Below, piece after piece: positions 18,331-27,164 of a stretch of DNA of 64,000 nucleotides. The translations under genes were made by a program, and so were the position numbers. The stretch comes from Sphingobium sp. CAP-1 (lineage in GTDB: Bacteria; Pseudomonadota; Alphaproteobacteria; Sphingomonadales; Sphingomonadaceae). Below the pieces are notes generated by a model, which was given only the letters and a program-made list of their open reading frames with translations, did no database searches and was not told where the DNA came from. Each line of letters begins with the position of its first letter. Within the stretch, counting starts at the first letter, position 1. The stretch is taken from contig NZ_CP046253.1 in assembly GCF_009720145.1 (NCBI RefSeq), positions 1,048,501 through 1,112,500 on the forward strand, read 5' to 3'.

Positions 18331-19379
18331 GAACGATCAAAGGGCCGGCGATCTTCCTCGCCCAGTTCATGGGCGATGCGGCGCCGTTCGATACGCTCGA
18401 TCATCTGGCGCAATGGGCCGGGTCGCTCGGCTATAAGGGCGTGCAAATTCCCTGCGATCCGCGCCTGATCGATTTGAAGATCGCGGCCGAGAGCAAGGGA
18501 TATTGCGACGATCTGCGTGGGCGGCTGGCGGCTTTCGGGGTTGAGCCGACCGAATTGTCGACCCATTTGCAGGGCCAGCTTGTCGCCGTCCATCCGGCCT
18601 ATGATGCCCTGTTCGACGGCTTTGCCGCGCCGGAAGTGCGCGGCAATCCGGCGGCGCGGCAGCTTTGGGCGATCGAACAGGTCAAGCTGGCGGCGAAGGC
18701 CAGCGCGAATCTGGGTCTGTCCGCCCATGCGACCTTCTCCGGCGCGCTCGCCTGGCCCTATGTCTATCCCTGGCCCCAGCGGCCGGCGGGCCTGGTCGAG
18801 GAAGCCTTTGCCGAACTGGCGCGGCGCTGGCGACCGATTCTGGACGCTTTCGCCGATGCGGGCGTGGACTGCGCCTATGAGATCCATCCGGGCGAGGATT
18901 TGCACGATGGCGCGACCTTCGAGCGGTTTCTGGACGCGGTCGGCGGGCATGAGCGCGCGCGCATCCTGTTCGACCCGTCCCATTATGTCTTGCAGCAACT
19001 CGACTATCTCGACTTCATCGACCGCTATCATGAACGGATCAGTTGCTTCCATGTGAAGGATGCCGAATTTCGGCCGAATGGCCGCACCGGCGTCTATGGC
19101 GGCTATCTGCCCTGGACGGAGCGGGCGGGGCGGTTCCGGTCGCTGGGCGACGGGCAGGTGGATTTCGGCGCGATCTTTTCCAAACTTGCCCAATATGACT
19201 ATGCCGGCTGGGCGGTGCTGGAATGGGAATGCGCCCTCAAGCATCCCGAAGATGGGGCGCGGGAAGGCGCGCCCTTCATCCGCGACCATATCATTCGAGT
19301 GACGCCCCACGCCTTTGACGATTTTGCCGCGTCGGGCGCGGATGCCGCGCAAAATCGCCGGATTCTGGGGCTGGATTGA
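18327..19379 (+). CDS. Sugar phosphate isomerase/epimerase family protein (TIM barrel)
   Basis: A 350-residue xylose-isomerase-like TIM barrel. Metal-site segments are visible in CAYEIHPGEDL, ILFDPSHYVL, CFHVKDAEF and AVLEWECALK, giving the family's Glu-Asp-His-Glu set. It overlaps the Gfo/Idh gene by four bases, and such pairs usually process 3-keto sugars together. It could isomerise or release the oxidised sugar after the oxidoreductase acts. It differs from the second barrel at 30198, which belongs to the deglycosidase type. It is the last gene of the operon. Confidence 0.88.
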   Translation: MRTIKGPAIFLAQFMGDAAPFDTLDHLAQWAGSLGYKGVQIPCDPRLIDLKIAAESKGYCDDLRGRLAAFGVEPTELSTHLQGQLVAVHPAYDALFDGFAAPEVRGNPAARQLWAIEQVKLAAKASANLGLSAHATFSGALAWPYVYPWPQRPAGLVEEAFAELARRWRPILDAFADAGVDCAYEIHPGEDLHDGATFERFLDAVGGHERARILFDPSHYVLQQLDYLDFIDRYHERISCFHVKDAEFRPNGRTGVYGGYLPWTERAGRFRSLGDGQVDFGAIFSKLAQYDYAGWAVLEWECALKHPEDGAREGAPFIRDHIIRVTPHAFDDFAASGADAAQNRRILGLD

Positions 19380-19418
19380 AGCCGCCAGCAGGGCGTATAC
19401 GGAAATTCCGACTGGCTC

Positions 19419-19445
19419 TTGCCTAAAGGAAGCCGGAATTATAAT
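19419..19445 (+). promoter_or_regulatory. Probable promoter of the cobalamin-riboswitch transcript
   Basis: TATAAT at 19440-19445 is a perfect -10; TTGCCT at 19419-19424 is a possible -35 with a short 15-base spacer. Transcription would begin near 19452, about 40 bases before the riboswitch P1 stem. An imperfect hairpin (ATTCCG and GGCT pairing with AGCC and GGAAT) overlaps this region and may end the upstream operon, but no T-run follows it. Confidence 0.5.
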
Positions 19446-19492
19446 GAGCCTTGTCCTGTCCGCATCCTGCTATGCGGAAAGGATGATGATCG

Positions 19493-19713
19493 CGTCGGTT
19501 CCCCGGAGACGGGGATGAAAAGGGAATGCGGTGCGGGTTCCTTACGGGCCTTAAGCCGCGGCTGTCCCTGCAACTGTAAGTGGCGAGCGCGACATATATG
19601 TGCGGACGGCATTGCGACCGAGCCGCCAGCCACTGGGCCGGACGCTAAATCCTGCGAGGCCTGGGAAGGCCATATGTCAAGCGATGACCCATGAGCCAGG
19701 AGACCTGCCGGCG
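19493..19713 (+). ncRNA. Cobalamin riboswitch
   Basis: The conserved B12 box GCCAGGAGACCTGCC is at 19695-19709, and upstream are the other family landmarks: the GATGAAAAGGGAA segment at about 19514, GCGGCTGTCCCTGCAACTGTAA at about 19558 (given in part) and GCCACTGG near 19628. CGTCGG at 19493-19498 pairs with CCGGCG at 19708-19713 to close stem P1. Adenosyl- or other cobalamin binding normally shuts off the downstream gene. About 195 bases of leader separate it from the TonB receptor start; these may hold the expression platform, but no clear terminator was assigned. Confidence 0.95.
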
Positions 19714-19907
19714 TCTGGTCGCTCTTGCCCTGGTCCAGGGGATGGCCGCGGCACGGTGAACTCCGTCTGAGCGACGAACGAGCGGCTGGGGCCGCATCGG
19801 ACGCTGTGTGTCGGTCGCCCCTGGCGTCCGGCCGATGCCGGCTGCCGACCGTTCGTGAACGGCACGCCCCCGCCTGATTGTCGCGCGACGCCCGACGGGG
19901 GAATGAA

Positions 19908-22028
19908 ATGGTAAAATTCACTTCGGCTGCGATTGCGGCCCTGACTGTTGCTGCGCCGGCCATGGCTGGTACCGGCAATCCCGATGTGGAAGCGGGAGAC
20001 ACCGCAATCATCGTCACCGGTGACATCGATCCTCTGCGGCTCAACAGGAAAATGGAGGGGGCAAGCCGGCTGGGTCTGACCCCCATGGAAATGCCCGCCA
20101 GTGTCGAGACGCTGGACGGCGATACCATTCGGCTGCGTGGCGACCTCACCATTCAGGATGCCGCCGCCCGTGCGACGGGCATCGTCAACACGTCGGGCGT
20201 CTTTGGCTATGGCCTGTCGGCGCGGGGCTTCACCGGACAGAATTCGGTGATGACGCTCTATGACGGAATGCGCATGTATAACAACACGCTGACCTTCCCC
20301 GCAGACCCGTGGATGGCGCAAAGCGTGGAGATTCTGCGCGGTCCTGCTTCCGTCCTCTATGGTGAGGGGGCAATTGGCGGCGCGGTCAATGTGGTGCGCA
20401 AGCAGCCATCCGACACCATGCAGGTCAGTGGCCGCATCGGCCTTGCATCCTATGACAGCCTGAATGTCGCGGTGGGGGCGGGTGGTCCTGTCATGGAGGA
20501 TATCGGCTTTCGCGCCGATGCAAGCTACCGCCGGTCGGAAGGCTGGATGGATCGTGGCGATTCCCATGCATTGGCGCTGGCGGGCGCGATCCGGCTGACG
20601 CCGGCCGACAATCTCAGCATCACCCTGTCGCACGACCATAGCAGCCAGAGTCCGCGCACCTGGTTCGGCGTGCCGCTGGTGAATGGCAAGCTCGACCGGT
20701 CGCTGCGCCGCAACAATTATAATGTCGCCGACGCCGAACTGCGCTTCCGCGACAATTGGAGCCAGGCGAAGGTCGAATGGCTGCTGTCCGACGCGCTGAC
20801 GATCCGCAGCACGGCCTATCATCTGTGGGCCAACAAATATTGGAAGAATGCGGAAAATCTGACCTATATCGCCGCGACCGGGGGCAGCCCGGCGCAGGTG
20901 CGCCAGTCCAGCTTCCTTGAACTCTACCATATTCAGAAGCAGACGGGGAACCGCACCACCGCGAACCTGACACAGGATATTGCCGGGCTGGAAAACCAGT
21001 TGGTGGTCGGTTTCGACATCAACCGCATCAGCTATAAAAATGTCAGCAACAGCGGCAATAACGCGACCCGGCTGATCGATGCCGCCGATCCGGTGCCGGG
21101 CCTGTTCATCCATCAGGCCAGCGCCCTTACCAGACCGCGTTATACGAACCATATCCGCCAATATTCCGTCTTTGCCGAGGATCGGCTGAAGGTCAGCGAG
21201 CAATTTTCGCTGGTGGGCGGGCTGCGCTACGACCGGCCGGAAATCACTAAGACCGACCATGTGAACGCCGCCAACAATTTCACCGCGACGCCCGACGCTG
21301 TCACCTGGCGCGTGGGTGCGGTCTATAATCCGGCGGCCACGCTGACGCTTTATGGCCAATATGCGACCGCCGCCGATCCGGTCGGGGCGCTGGTTTCCAC
21401 CAGCCTTGCCCAGAGCGCGTTCGACCTGTCGACCGGCCGCCAATATGAAGCAGGGATCAAGCATATTTTCTGGGGTGCGCGGGGCCAGTGGACCCTGACA
21501 GTCTATGACATCGTCAAGCGCAAGCTGCTGACTTCCGATCCGCTGATCCCGACAGTCCAGGTGCAGGTGGGGCAGCAATCTTCCCGCGGGGTCGAAGCCT
21601 CCCTGTTCCTGGAGCCGGTGGATGGCCTCAGCTTCACGCTGAACGGCGCGTTGCTGCGGGCGCGCTATGATGATTTTGTCGAATCCGTGGGCGGCGTTCC
21701 TTTCCGGCGCGACGGCAACCGGCCAAGCAATGTCGCGGCAGGAAGCGCCAATGCCTTCGTCAGTTGGGCATTCGCTCCGGGCTGGGTCGCGGACGGCGGC
21801 GTCAGCCATGTCGGCAAGCGCTATCAGGATGCCGCGAATATGCGCGTCGTCCCGGCCTATACGCTGACCGACATCGGCCTGCGCCGGCAACTGGTGAACG
21901 GCGCCAGCATTGCCCTGCGCCTGCGCAATGTCTTTAACGAAACCTATGCCCGCGCCACCTATGGCGCGACCCAATGGGTGCTGGGCGATCCGCGCATGGT
22001 GGAGGCGACGCTGCATGTCGGCCTGTGA
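19908..22028 (+). CDS. TonB-dependent receptor under cobalamin riboswitch control
   Basis: A 706-residue outer-membrane receptor. A signal peptide (to PAMAG), a TonB-box-like TAIIVTGD, the plug domain (SVEILRGPASVLYGEGAIGGAVN) and a 22-strand barrel ending in a C-terminal leucine are visible. GGGGGAA before ATG 19908 supports this start over 19878. The riboswitch in its leader makes a cobalamin or corrinoid the likely cargo, although the plug is closer to siderophore-type receptors than to BtuB. The next gene, a PepSY membrane protein, overlaps by 14 bases and is probably co-expressed. Confidence 0.92.
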   Translation: MVKFTSAAIAALTVAAPAMAGTGNPDVEAGDTAIIVTGDIDPLRLNRKMEGASRLGLTPMEMPASVETLDGDTIRLRGDLTIQDAAARATGIVNTSGVFGYGLSARGFTGQNSVMTLYDGMRMYNNTLTFPADPWMAQSVEILRGPASVLYGEGAIGGAVNVVRKQPSDTMQVSGRIGLASYDSLNVAVGAGGPVMEDIGFRADASYRRSEGWMDRGDSHALALAGAIRLTPADNLSITLSHDHSSQSPRTWFGVPLVNGKLDRSLRRNNYNVADAELRFRDNWSQAKVEWLLSDALTIRSTAYHLWANKYWKNAENLTYIAATGGSPAQVRQSSFLELYHIQKQTGNRTTANLTQDIAGLENQLVVGFDINRISYKNVSNSGNNATRLIDAADPVPGLFIHQASALTRPRYTNHIRQYSVFAEDRLKVSEQFSLVGGLRYDRPEITKTDHVNAANNFTATPDAVTWRVGAVYNPAATLTLYGQYATAADPVGALVSTSLAQSAFDLSTGRQYEAGIKHIFWGARGQWTLTVYDIVKRKLLTSDPLIPTVQVQVGQQSSRGVEASLFLEPVDGLSFTLNGALLRARYDDFVESVGGVPFRRDGNRPSNVAAGSANAFVSWAFAPGWVADGGVSHVGKRYQDAANMRVVPAYTLTDIGLRRQLVNGASIALRLRNVFNETYARATYGATQWVLGDPRMVEATLHVGL

Positions 22029-23556
22029 TCCTGGGCGGGCGGCGCGCCGGGGGCCATTGGTCCCCGCCACGCTCTGGAAGGCGGCAAAGCGCTGGCTCTA
22101 CATTTTCCATCGCTGGACCGGCATCATCCTCTGCCTGTTCTTCGCCATCTGGTTCCTGTCCGGGCTGGTGATGCTCTATGTCCCCTTTCCCTCCTTCCGG
22201 GCGGCGGAGCGGGTGGCGACAGCCGCCCCGATCGACTGGCGACAGGTGCGGGTTGGTCCCGACAAGGCATTGGCCCTTGCAGGCATAGCATCCTTCCCGG
22301 ACGAAATGCGGCTGGGCATGACAGGTGGAGAGCCGGTCTACCGCTTCGTGACGGAAGGAGGACGGCGCGCCCTGTCCGCCCGGTCCGGGCAGGAAATTCG
22401 CGCCGTCGATGCGGCGCGCGCCGGAGCCATCGCGTCCACCCTTGTCGGCGCGTCGCCCGTGTCGGTCGATCCCGTCGATCAGGATCAGTGGGTCGTGACC
22501 CGCGCCTACAGGGCGATGGCGCCGTTCTGGCGGGTTCGACTGGCTGATCGGGCCGCCACGGACATTTATGTCAGCCAGCGGACGGGCGAGGTGGTGCAGA
22601 ATATAACCGCCCATGAACGCTTCTGGAACTGGCTGGGCGCGGTGCCGCACTGGATCTATTTCAAGGCGCTGCGTCTGTTCCAGGAACCCTGGCGCCAGAT
22701 CGTCCTGTGGACATCGGGCATCGGCATGATCGGGGCCATGGCCGGTTTATGGATCGGCCTGTTGCGGGTCCGCCTGACGCGACGCTATAAATCGGGTTCG
22801 GTCAGCCCCTATCGCGGCTGGATGAAATGGCATCATATCGTCGGGATGATCGGCGGGCTATTTGTCATCACCTGGCTATTCAGCGGCTGGCTGTCGATGA
22901 GTCCGTGGGGTGGCCTGCGCGACAAGGGGCGGGCCGACATGGCGAGCCTGTATGCCGGGGCGCGGCCCGGTTTCCCCGCCACGGATATGGCTGCACTGGC
23001 CCATGTCGCGCGCGATGCCCGCGAACTTCGCTTCACCTATCTGGGTGGCGAACCCGTCATCACCCTATGGGGCCATGGTCCCGGCAGGGCGCTGAACGGA
23101 CGGACTGCTCAGCCCGTTATCCCCGATCAGTCGCACCTGCTGGACATGGCGCGCAAGGCGATGCCGGGCGCGCGCCTGATCGGTGTCGAACGGCTCGAAC
23201 GGCCGGATCGATACTGGTATTCGACCGGCGATCCGCGGGATGACAGCCGGCCGCTGCCAGTGCTGCGCCTGAAATTCGATGATGCCGCCGGCACATGGCT
23301 GCATATCGATCCGGCGACCGGGGCGCTGCTTGGCTGGTCGGGTGCGGGCAGCCGTTCCTATCGATGGTTGTTCAACGCGCTGCACAGTCTGGACCTGCCA
23401 TGGCTGCTTGTCTGGCCGCCATTGCGTCACATCCTCATCTGGCTGCTGTCCGTTCCGGGCGTCATCATTTCCGTGAGTGGCATCGTCATCGGCTGCCGGC
23501 GGCTGTTTGCCGCGAAACCGCCATCACGATCCCCGGTAGGAAAGGGGCCGGAATAG
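22015..23556 (+). CDS. PepSY-associated transmembrane protein
   Basis: A 513-residue inner-membrane protein. A first helix (GIILCLFFAIWFLSGLVMLY) preceded by LYIFHRWTG, paired helices near the middle (MKWHHIVGMIGGL) and a final helix near the C-terminus (VPGVIISVSGIVIG) flank two periplasmic PepSY-like regions. The histidines in FHRWTG and WHHIVG resemble haem-binding positions of PepSY ferric reductases. Overlap with the TonB receptor gene places it in the riboswitch operon, so it may reduce or release the imported corrinoid or metal chelate; that role is inferred. Confidence 0.85.
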   Translation: MSACDPGRAARRGPLVPATLWKAAKRWLYIFHRWTGIILCLFFAIWFLSGLVMLYVPFPSFRAAERVATAAPIDWRQVRVGPDKALALAGIASFPDEMRLGMTGGEPVYRFVTEGGRRALSARSGQEIRAVDAARAGAIASTLVGASPVSVDPVDQDQWVVTRAYRAMAPFWRVRLADRAATDIYVSQRTGEVVQNITAHERFWNWLGAVPHWIYFKALRLFQEPWRQIVLWTSGIGMIGAMAGLWIGLLRVRLTRRYKSGSVSPYRGWMKWHHIVGMIGGLFVITWLFSGWLSMSPWGGLRDKGRADMASLYAGARPGFPATDMAALAHVARDARELRFTYLGGEPVITLWGHGPGRALNGRTAQPVIPDQSHLLDMARKAMPGARLIGVERLERPDRYWYSTGDPRDDSRPLPVLRLKFDDAAGTWLHIDPATGALLGWSGAGSRSYRWLFNALHSLDLPWLLVWPPLRHILIWLLSVPGVIISVSGIVIGCRRLFAAKPPSRSPVGKGPE

Positions 23557-23583
23557 GGAGATTGCAGCCTCCCTCCTCTGAAC

Positions 23584-23605
23584 CCGGATGCGATGGCGCA
23601 TCCGG
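23584..23605 (+). terminator. Stem-loop terminator after the PepSY gene
   Basis: CCGGATGCG and CGCATCCGG form a perfect 9-base-pair stem with a four-base loop (ATGG), 27 bases after the PepSY stop, followed by CTTT. The T-run is short, so termination may be only partly intrinsic. It also separates this operon from the converging MucR gene. Confidence 0.65.
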
Positions 23606-23660
23606 CTTTGCGTTCAGGGAATCGAGGAAGGCGGGTTGCCGTCTCCCTCGATCATTGCCT

Positions 23661-24482
23661 TCATGCCGGCTCGCTATTCTTCTCTCCGTCGAGACGTGCG
23701 CTGGCTCCGTTGCGCGCGGCCTTCGGCGCTTTGGGCTTGGGCGCGGATGACGAAGCCGGCTTCCTGCCCGGTCGCTTCGCCGGTGTGGCCGGAGCGATGG
23801 TGGCCTTGCTGATGTCGGCCCCGGTTTCTTCGCTCTTGATGGCGATCGACAATTGCTTGCGCGGCGCCCGCTTTCCGGCAGGCGCTTTCGCGGCCTTGTC
23901 CTTCGTTTCTAACGCCGCCGCATCGGCATTGACGGCAAGCGGCGCGGTTTTTGGCTTGGCGGCCGTTTTCTTCGATGCCGTGGCGGTTGCCTTGATTGCT
24001 GCTTTCGGCGCCTTGGCGACATCGGCTGTGGTGGCCCCGGTCGCATTCTTGCTGCTCTCGGCGGTCTTGGCTGTGCGTGTCGGCTTCTTGCCCAGGCCCA
24101 GTTTTTCGGCAACGGCGCGTCGCGCTTCCGAATAGCTTGCCGCGACCAGCGGATAGTCCTTTGGCAGTTTGTAGCGCTCGCGATATTGTTCTGGGGTCAG
24201 CCCATGAGACGCAAGGTGACGTTTGAGCGTCTTATAGGGTTTGCCGTCGATGAGGCTGAGAATATGTTCCGGTGACGACAGGCTTTTGCGCACCGATACT
24301 GCCGGTGTGAAGGTCGGCGCAGCCGGTTCTTCGGTCGCCGGCGCGGGACTTTCAACCAGGGCTGCGCGGGTTGTCTTGATCAGATCCGCGAAATTTTCGA
24401 TCGGCACCTCATTCCGGGAGACATAGGCGCTCAGGAGCTGAACGGTGAGGGCGGTGATATCGGTTTGATTGTTTTCAGCCAT
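23661..24482 (-). CDS. MucR/Ros-family regulator with long histone-H1-like tail
   Basis: Residues 1-133 are a MucR domain: the helical N-terminus (LTVQLLSAYVSRNEVP), then DGKPYKTLKRHLASHGLTPEQYRERYKLP and a LGLGKKP end. The usual C in the ICLEDG motif is Ser76 here and the whole protein has no cysteine, so the family's zinc site is incomplete. Residues 134-273 are an Ala/Lys/Pro/Thr-rich disordered tail with repeated AAKP- and KAPK-type units, resembling histone H1. MucR proteins are normally about 140-150 residues and act as H-NS-like gene silencers. The tail probably adds sequence-independent DNA binding. No operon partner. Confidence 0.85.
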   Translation of the reverse strand: MAENNQTDITALTVQLLSAYVSRNEVPIENFADLIKTTRAALVESPAPATEEPAAPTFTPAVSVRKSLSSPEHILSLIDGKPYKTLKRHLASHGLTPEQYRERYKLPKDYPLVAASYSEARRAVAEKLGLGKKPTRTAKTAESSKNATGATTADVAKAPKAAIKATATASKKTAAKPKTAPLAVNADAAALETKDKAAKAPAGKRAPRKQLSIAIKSEETGADISKATIAPATPAKRPGRKPASSSAPKPKAPKAARNGASARLDGEKNSEPA

Positions 24483-24704
24483 TGCGCGATCCTATAGTCA
24501 GCCAACTGTAGTAGTTGTCTGCGTCTTTGCGGAGCAAATGTAAATATTGGCTGATCGCCGGATGCTGAGTGGCTATCATTTTAACAACTGGCGGCGACTC
24601 CGGGCCTGCCTGGAACCAAGCCGGATCATCCCAAAAATTAGTGCAGATGTTTGTCATCTGCGACAGGGGGGAGAATGGGTGCATGGCTCAGAATTTGTCT
24701 TGAA

Positions 24705-24721
24705 ATGCGCCTTTGGCGCAT
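24705..24721 (-). terminator. Stem-loop after the GH3 gene
   Basis: ATGCGCC and GGCGCAT form a perfect 7-base-pair stem with a 3-base loop, 12 bases beyond the stop of the minus-strand GH3 gene, followed by TTTC in that direction. The weak T-run makes this a moderate call. Confidence 0.45.
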
Positions 24722-24733
24722 CCGCACCGGCCC

Positions 24734-27082
24734 TCAGATAACCGGCAGGTCGATCCTGAACGGAAGGTCGATGCTCGACGCGCCTATGGCGACAGGGACC
24801 GGACTGACGGGGATATGCCAGCTATCGTCCCACCAGCGGCGCAGCGCGATCGGATCGATGGTGACGGTGATCGTGACCGTCGCGCCGGCTGCAATGACCT
24901 GCTTGGCAAAACCGATCAGCGCGCCGTCCTCGATGCCATAGACCTGCGCCACGAAGGCGCTGGCGTGTACTGCGTCATTGCGGACGGTGACGGCCAGTGT
25001 GAGCGGTGCGACCGCCTTCGCGTCGATCAGGGTGACGGCGCCATAGCCGGTCCCCGCGCCGAAGGCGTGCGCCGGGCGCGCGGTGAAACCGCGATAGCCG
25101 ATCTTCGTGCCTTCGGCATAGGATAGCCGCCCGTCGGCATCGGGGATCGCGCCAAAGACGGGATAGTCCGCCTCGTCCGCCGCGAAGCTGACCGGCAGGC
25201 GCCCCGATGGTTCCCGGTCGCCCGCCAGTACGGATGCCAGCGCCGGCCCGAATTCCTCGCCCGGATACCAGACGATCATCAGCGCGGCGGCGTCGGCGGC
25301 GAAGCCGGTGTCGATCGCATGGGCGACATTGGCGATGATCGCGGTGTCGGGATTGGCGGCGCAGACGCGCCGGGCCAGTTCGATCTGGTCGGGCGACAGG
25401 AAGGTCGTGTCGCGATCCTTGCTTTCGACCCCGGAGTCCGAAGTCTCGCCCAGCACCAGCACCACCGCATCGGCCTGCCGCGCGGCGGCTTCGGCGCGGG
25501 CCAGCAGCGTTTCGGGATCGCCCGGCGTCGCCACGCCATACCACAGGCCTTGGGCGCGCGCCGGATCGAAGCGCAGTTCCGCTTCGATCAGATAGGTGCG
25601 CCCCGCTTTCAGCGGCAGCACGACATGGTCGCTGTCGCCATTTTTCAGCACGCCCATGATGTCCCCCGGCGCGATCGAACGGCGGGCGCTGTGGACGGTT
25701 TCGCCGTCCACTCGCAGCGTCACAGATCCGGTGCCGCCGATATGCAGGCGATAGTCGCCATCGACCGGTGCGGTGAAGTGGCCAGCCGCGCGTACGCCGC
25801 CGGGGCGGTCGAACGCGTCCATGCCCGGCATCCCTGCGAACCAGGTCAGGCTGTTGGTGTCGCGCGTTTCCTGAAACAGTGGCGGGCCCGAAAAATCATG
25901 GCCGCCAAAGAAGGAGACGGTCAGCCCGCGCGTGCAGCCATCGCCAATATCCTCCGCCGGGATCGCCGGCATGGCGGGCAGGCGCGGGCTGGGATCGGTG
26001 CCCGGCTCGAACAGGATTTCTGTGTCCGCGCCGTAGCGGGCGCGCAGCGCATCGGCCAGTCCGATTGCGTCGGGGCGCAGCGCGATCCTGGCGAAGGTGC
26101 CGCCCTGGAAACAAGGCGCGGCGGCATTGGGACCGATCAGCGCGATGGTCCTGTACCGCCCCGGCGTCATCGGCAGCAGGGCGGCGCGATTGTCCAGCAG
26201 CACGAAGCTGGCGGCGGCGGCATCGGCCAATAGGGTGGCGCGGTTCCCCGGCTCCGCCCCGGCGTCGCCCCCGGCCCAGCGCTGCGCGGCGCTGGCGATA
26301 CGATCGGCGGCGGTCAGGATGCGGGCTTCGTCCAGTTCGCCCGCATCGACCGCTTCGGACAATTTCTGGCCATAGAAGCGCGCCGGGCCGGGCATTTCCA
26401 GATCAAGGCCGGCGATCATCGCCGGCGCGGTGGATTTGGAGCCGAACCAGTCGCTCACGGTAAAGCCCTGATAGCCCCAATCGTCGCGCAGGATGGTCGT
26501 CAGGACATGCGCCTGCTCTGCGCAATAATGGCCATTGACCCGGTTATAGGCAGCGAGCAAACCCGCGCAGCCAGCCTTCGCCGCCATTTCGAAGGGCAGA
26601 AGATAGACTTCGCGCAGCGCCTTTTCATCGATTTGCGCATCATAGCTGTCGCGCATCGTCTCGCTGTCGTTGCAGACCAGATGTTTGGCGACCGCGCCGA
26701 CATGGCGGCTTTGCAGCCCCTCGATCCAGGCGACGCCCAGCGTCCCCGCGAGCAGCGGATCTTCGCCAAACAGTTCGAACGCGCGCCCGGCCAGCGGGGT
26801 GCGAACCAGATTGACATTGGGGGCCAGCACCATGTCGACGCCCAGCCTTTTGGCTTCGCCGCCGACGATCGCGCCAACGGCCCGGACCAGATCGGGGTCG
26901 AAGGTCGCGCCCAGCGCCATGCCGCAGGGGGTGAGGACGGACACATCCCGTTCATCCACCCGGCCACTGGCGATGCCCATCGGCCCGTCCGCCATTTTCG
27001 CGGATGGAATGCCGGGCAGGCCGGCCGTCGACCACATGTCGCGGCCCACGGTCAGGGCGATGGCGTCGTCTCTGGTTATCAT
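24734..27082 (-). CDS. Glycoside hydrolase family 3 beta-glucosidase with PA14 domain
   Basis: A 782-residue enzyme without a signal peptide, so probably cytoplasmic. The barrel carries KMADGPMGI, VGAVAKHLVCND and the nucleophile region GFTVSDWFGS; the sandwich domain is split by a PA14-like insertion (GLTVSFFGGHDFSG onward), and a fibronectin-III-like domain closes the protein. Family relatives remove terminal beta-glucose from glycosides of plant phenols. The insertion and length are typical for PA14-type GH3 enzymes. It follows the FMN reductase gene in the same direction but a 68-base palindromic repeat separates them, so it may have its own promoter or receive read-through only. Confidence 0.92.
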   Translation of the reverse strand: MITRDDAIALTVGRDMWSTAGLPGIPSAKMADGPMGIASGRVDERDVSVLTPCGMALGATFDPDLVRAVGAIVGGEAKRLGVDMVLAPNVNLVRTPLAGRAFELFGEDPLLAGTLGVAWIEGLQSRHVGAVAKHLVCNDSETMRDSYDAQIDEKALREVYLLPFEMAAKAGCAGLLAAYNRVNGHYCAEQAHVLTTILRDDWGYQGFTVSDWFGSKSTAPAMIAGLDLEMPGPARFYGQKLSEAVDAGELDEARILTAADRIASAAQRWAGGDAGAEPGNRATLLADAAAASFVLLDNRAALLPMTPGRYRTIALIGPNAAAPCFQGGTFARIALRPDAIGLADALRARYGADTEILFEPGTDPSPRLPAMPAIPAEDIGDGCTRGLTVSFFGGHDFSGPPLFQETRDTNSLTWFAGMPGMDAFDRPGGVRAAGHFTAPVDGDYRLHIGGTGSVTLRVDGETVHSARRSIAPGDIMGVLKNGDSDHVVLPLKAGRTYLIEAELRFDPARAQGLWYGVATPGDPETLLARAEAAARQADAVVLVLGETSDSGVESKDRDTTFLSPDQIELARRVCAANPDTAIIANVAHAIDTGFAADAAALMIVWYPGEEFGPALASVLAGDREPSGRLPVSFAADEADYPVFGAIPDADGRLSYAEGTKIGYRGFTARPAHAFGAGTGYGAVTLIDAKAVAPLTLAVTVRNDAVHASAFVAQVYGIEDGALIGFAKQVIAAGATVTITVTIDPIALRRWWDDSWHIPVSPVPVAIGASSIDLPFRIDLPVI

Positions 27083-27090
27083 ATCATCAT

Positions 27091-27158
27091 CCGTTCGCTT
27101 CGAGCGAAGTCGAGAAGCGGTTGCGCGAACGTGTCTCGACTTCGCTCGACACGAACGG
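27091..27158. repeat. REP-like palindromic repeat with nested symmetry
   Basis: Two arms of about 25 bases, at 27091-27115 and 27134-27158, are near-perfect inverted copies sharing CCGTTCG followed by TCGAGCGAAGTCGAGA, differing at two inner positions, around an 18-base centre. Each arm also contains its own short palindrome (CTTCG and CGAAG). This type of TCGAGCGAAGTCGA repeat is widespread between sphingomonad genes and can act as an RNA hairpin or terminator in either direction. Confidence 0.75.
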
Positions 27159-27164
27159 GAAAGG

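Noticed and set aside
19677..22070. Long antisense open frame (797 codons) opposite the TonB receptor
   Set aside because: Its translation is His/Arg/Gly-rich without domains, typical of the shadow of a high-GC gene; the plus-strand receptor has signal peptide, plug and barrel.
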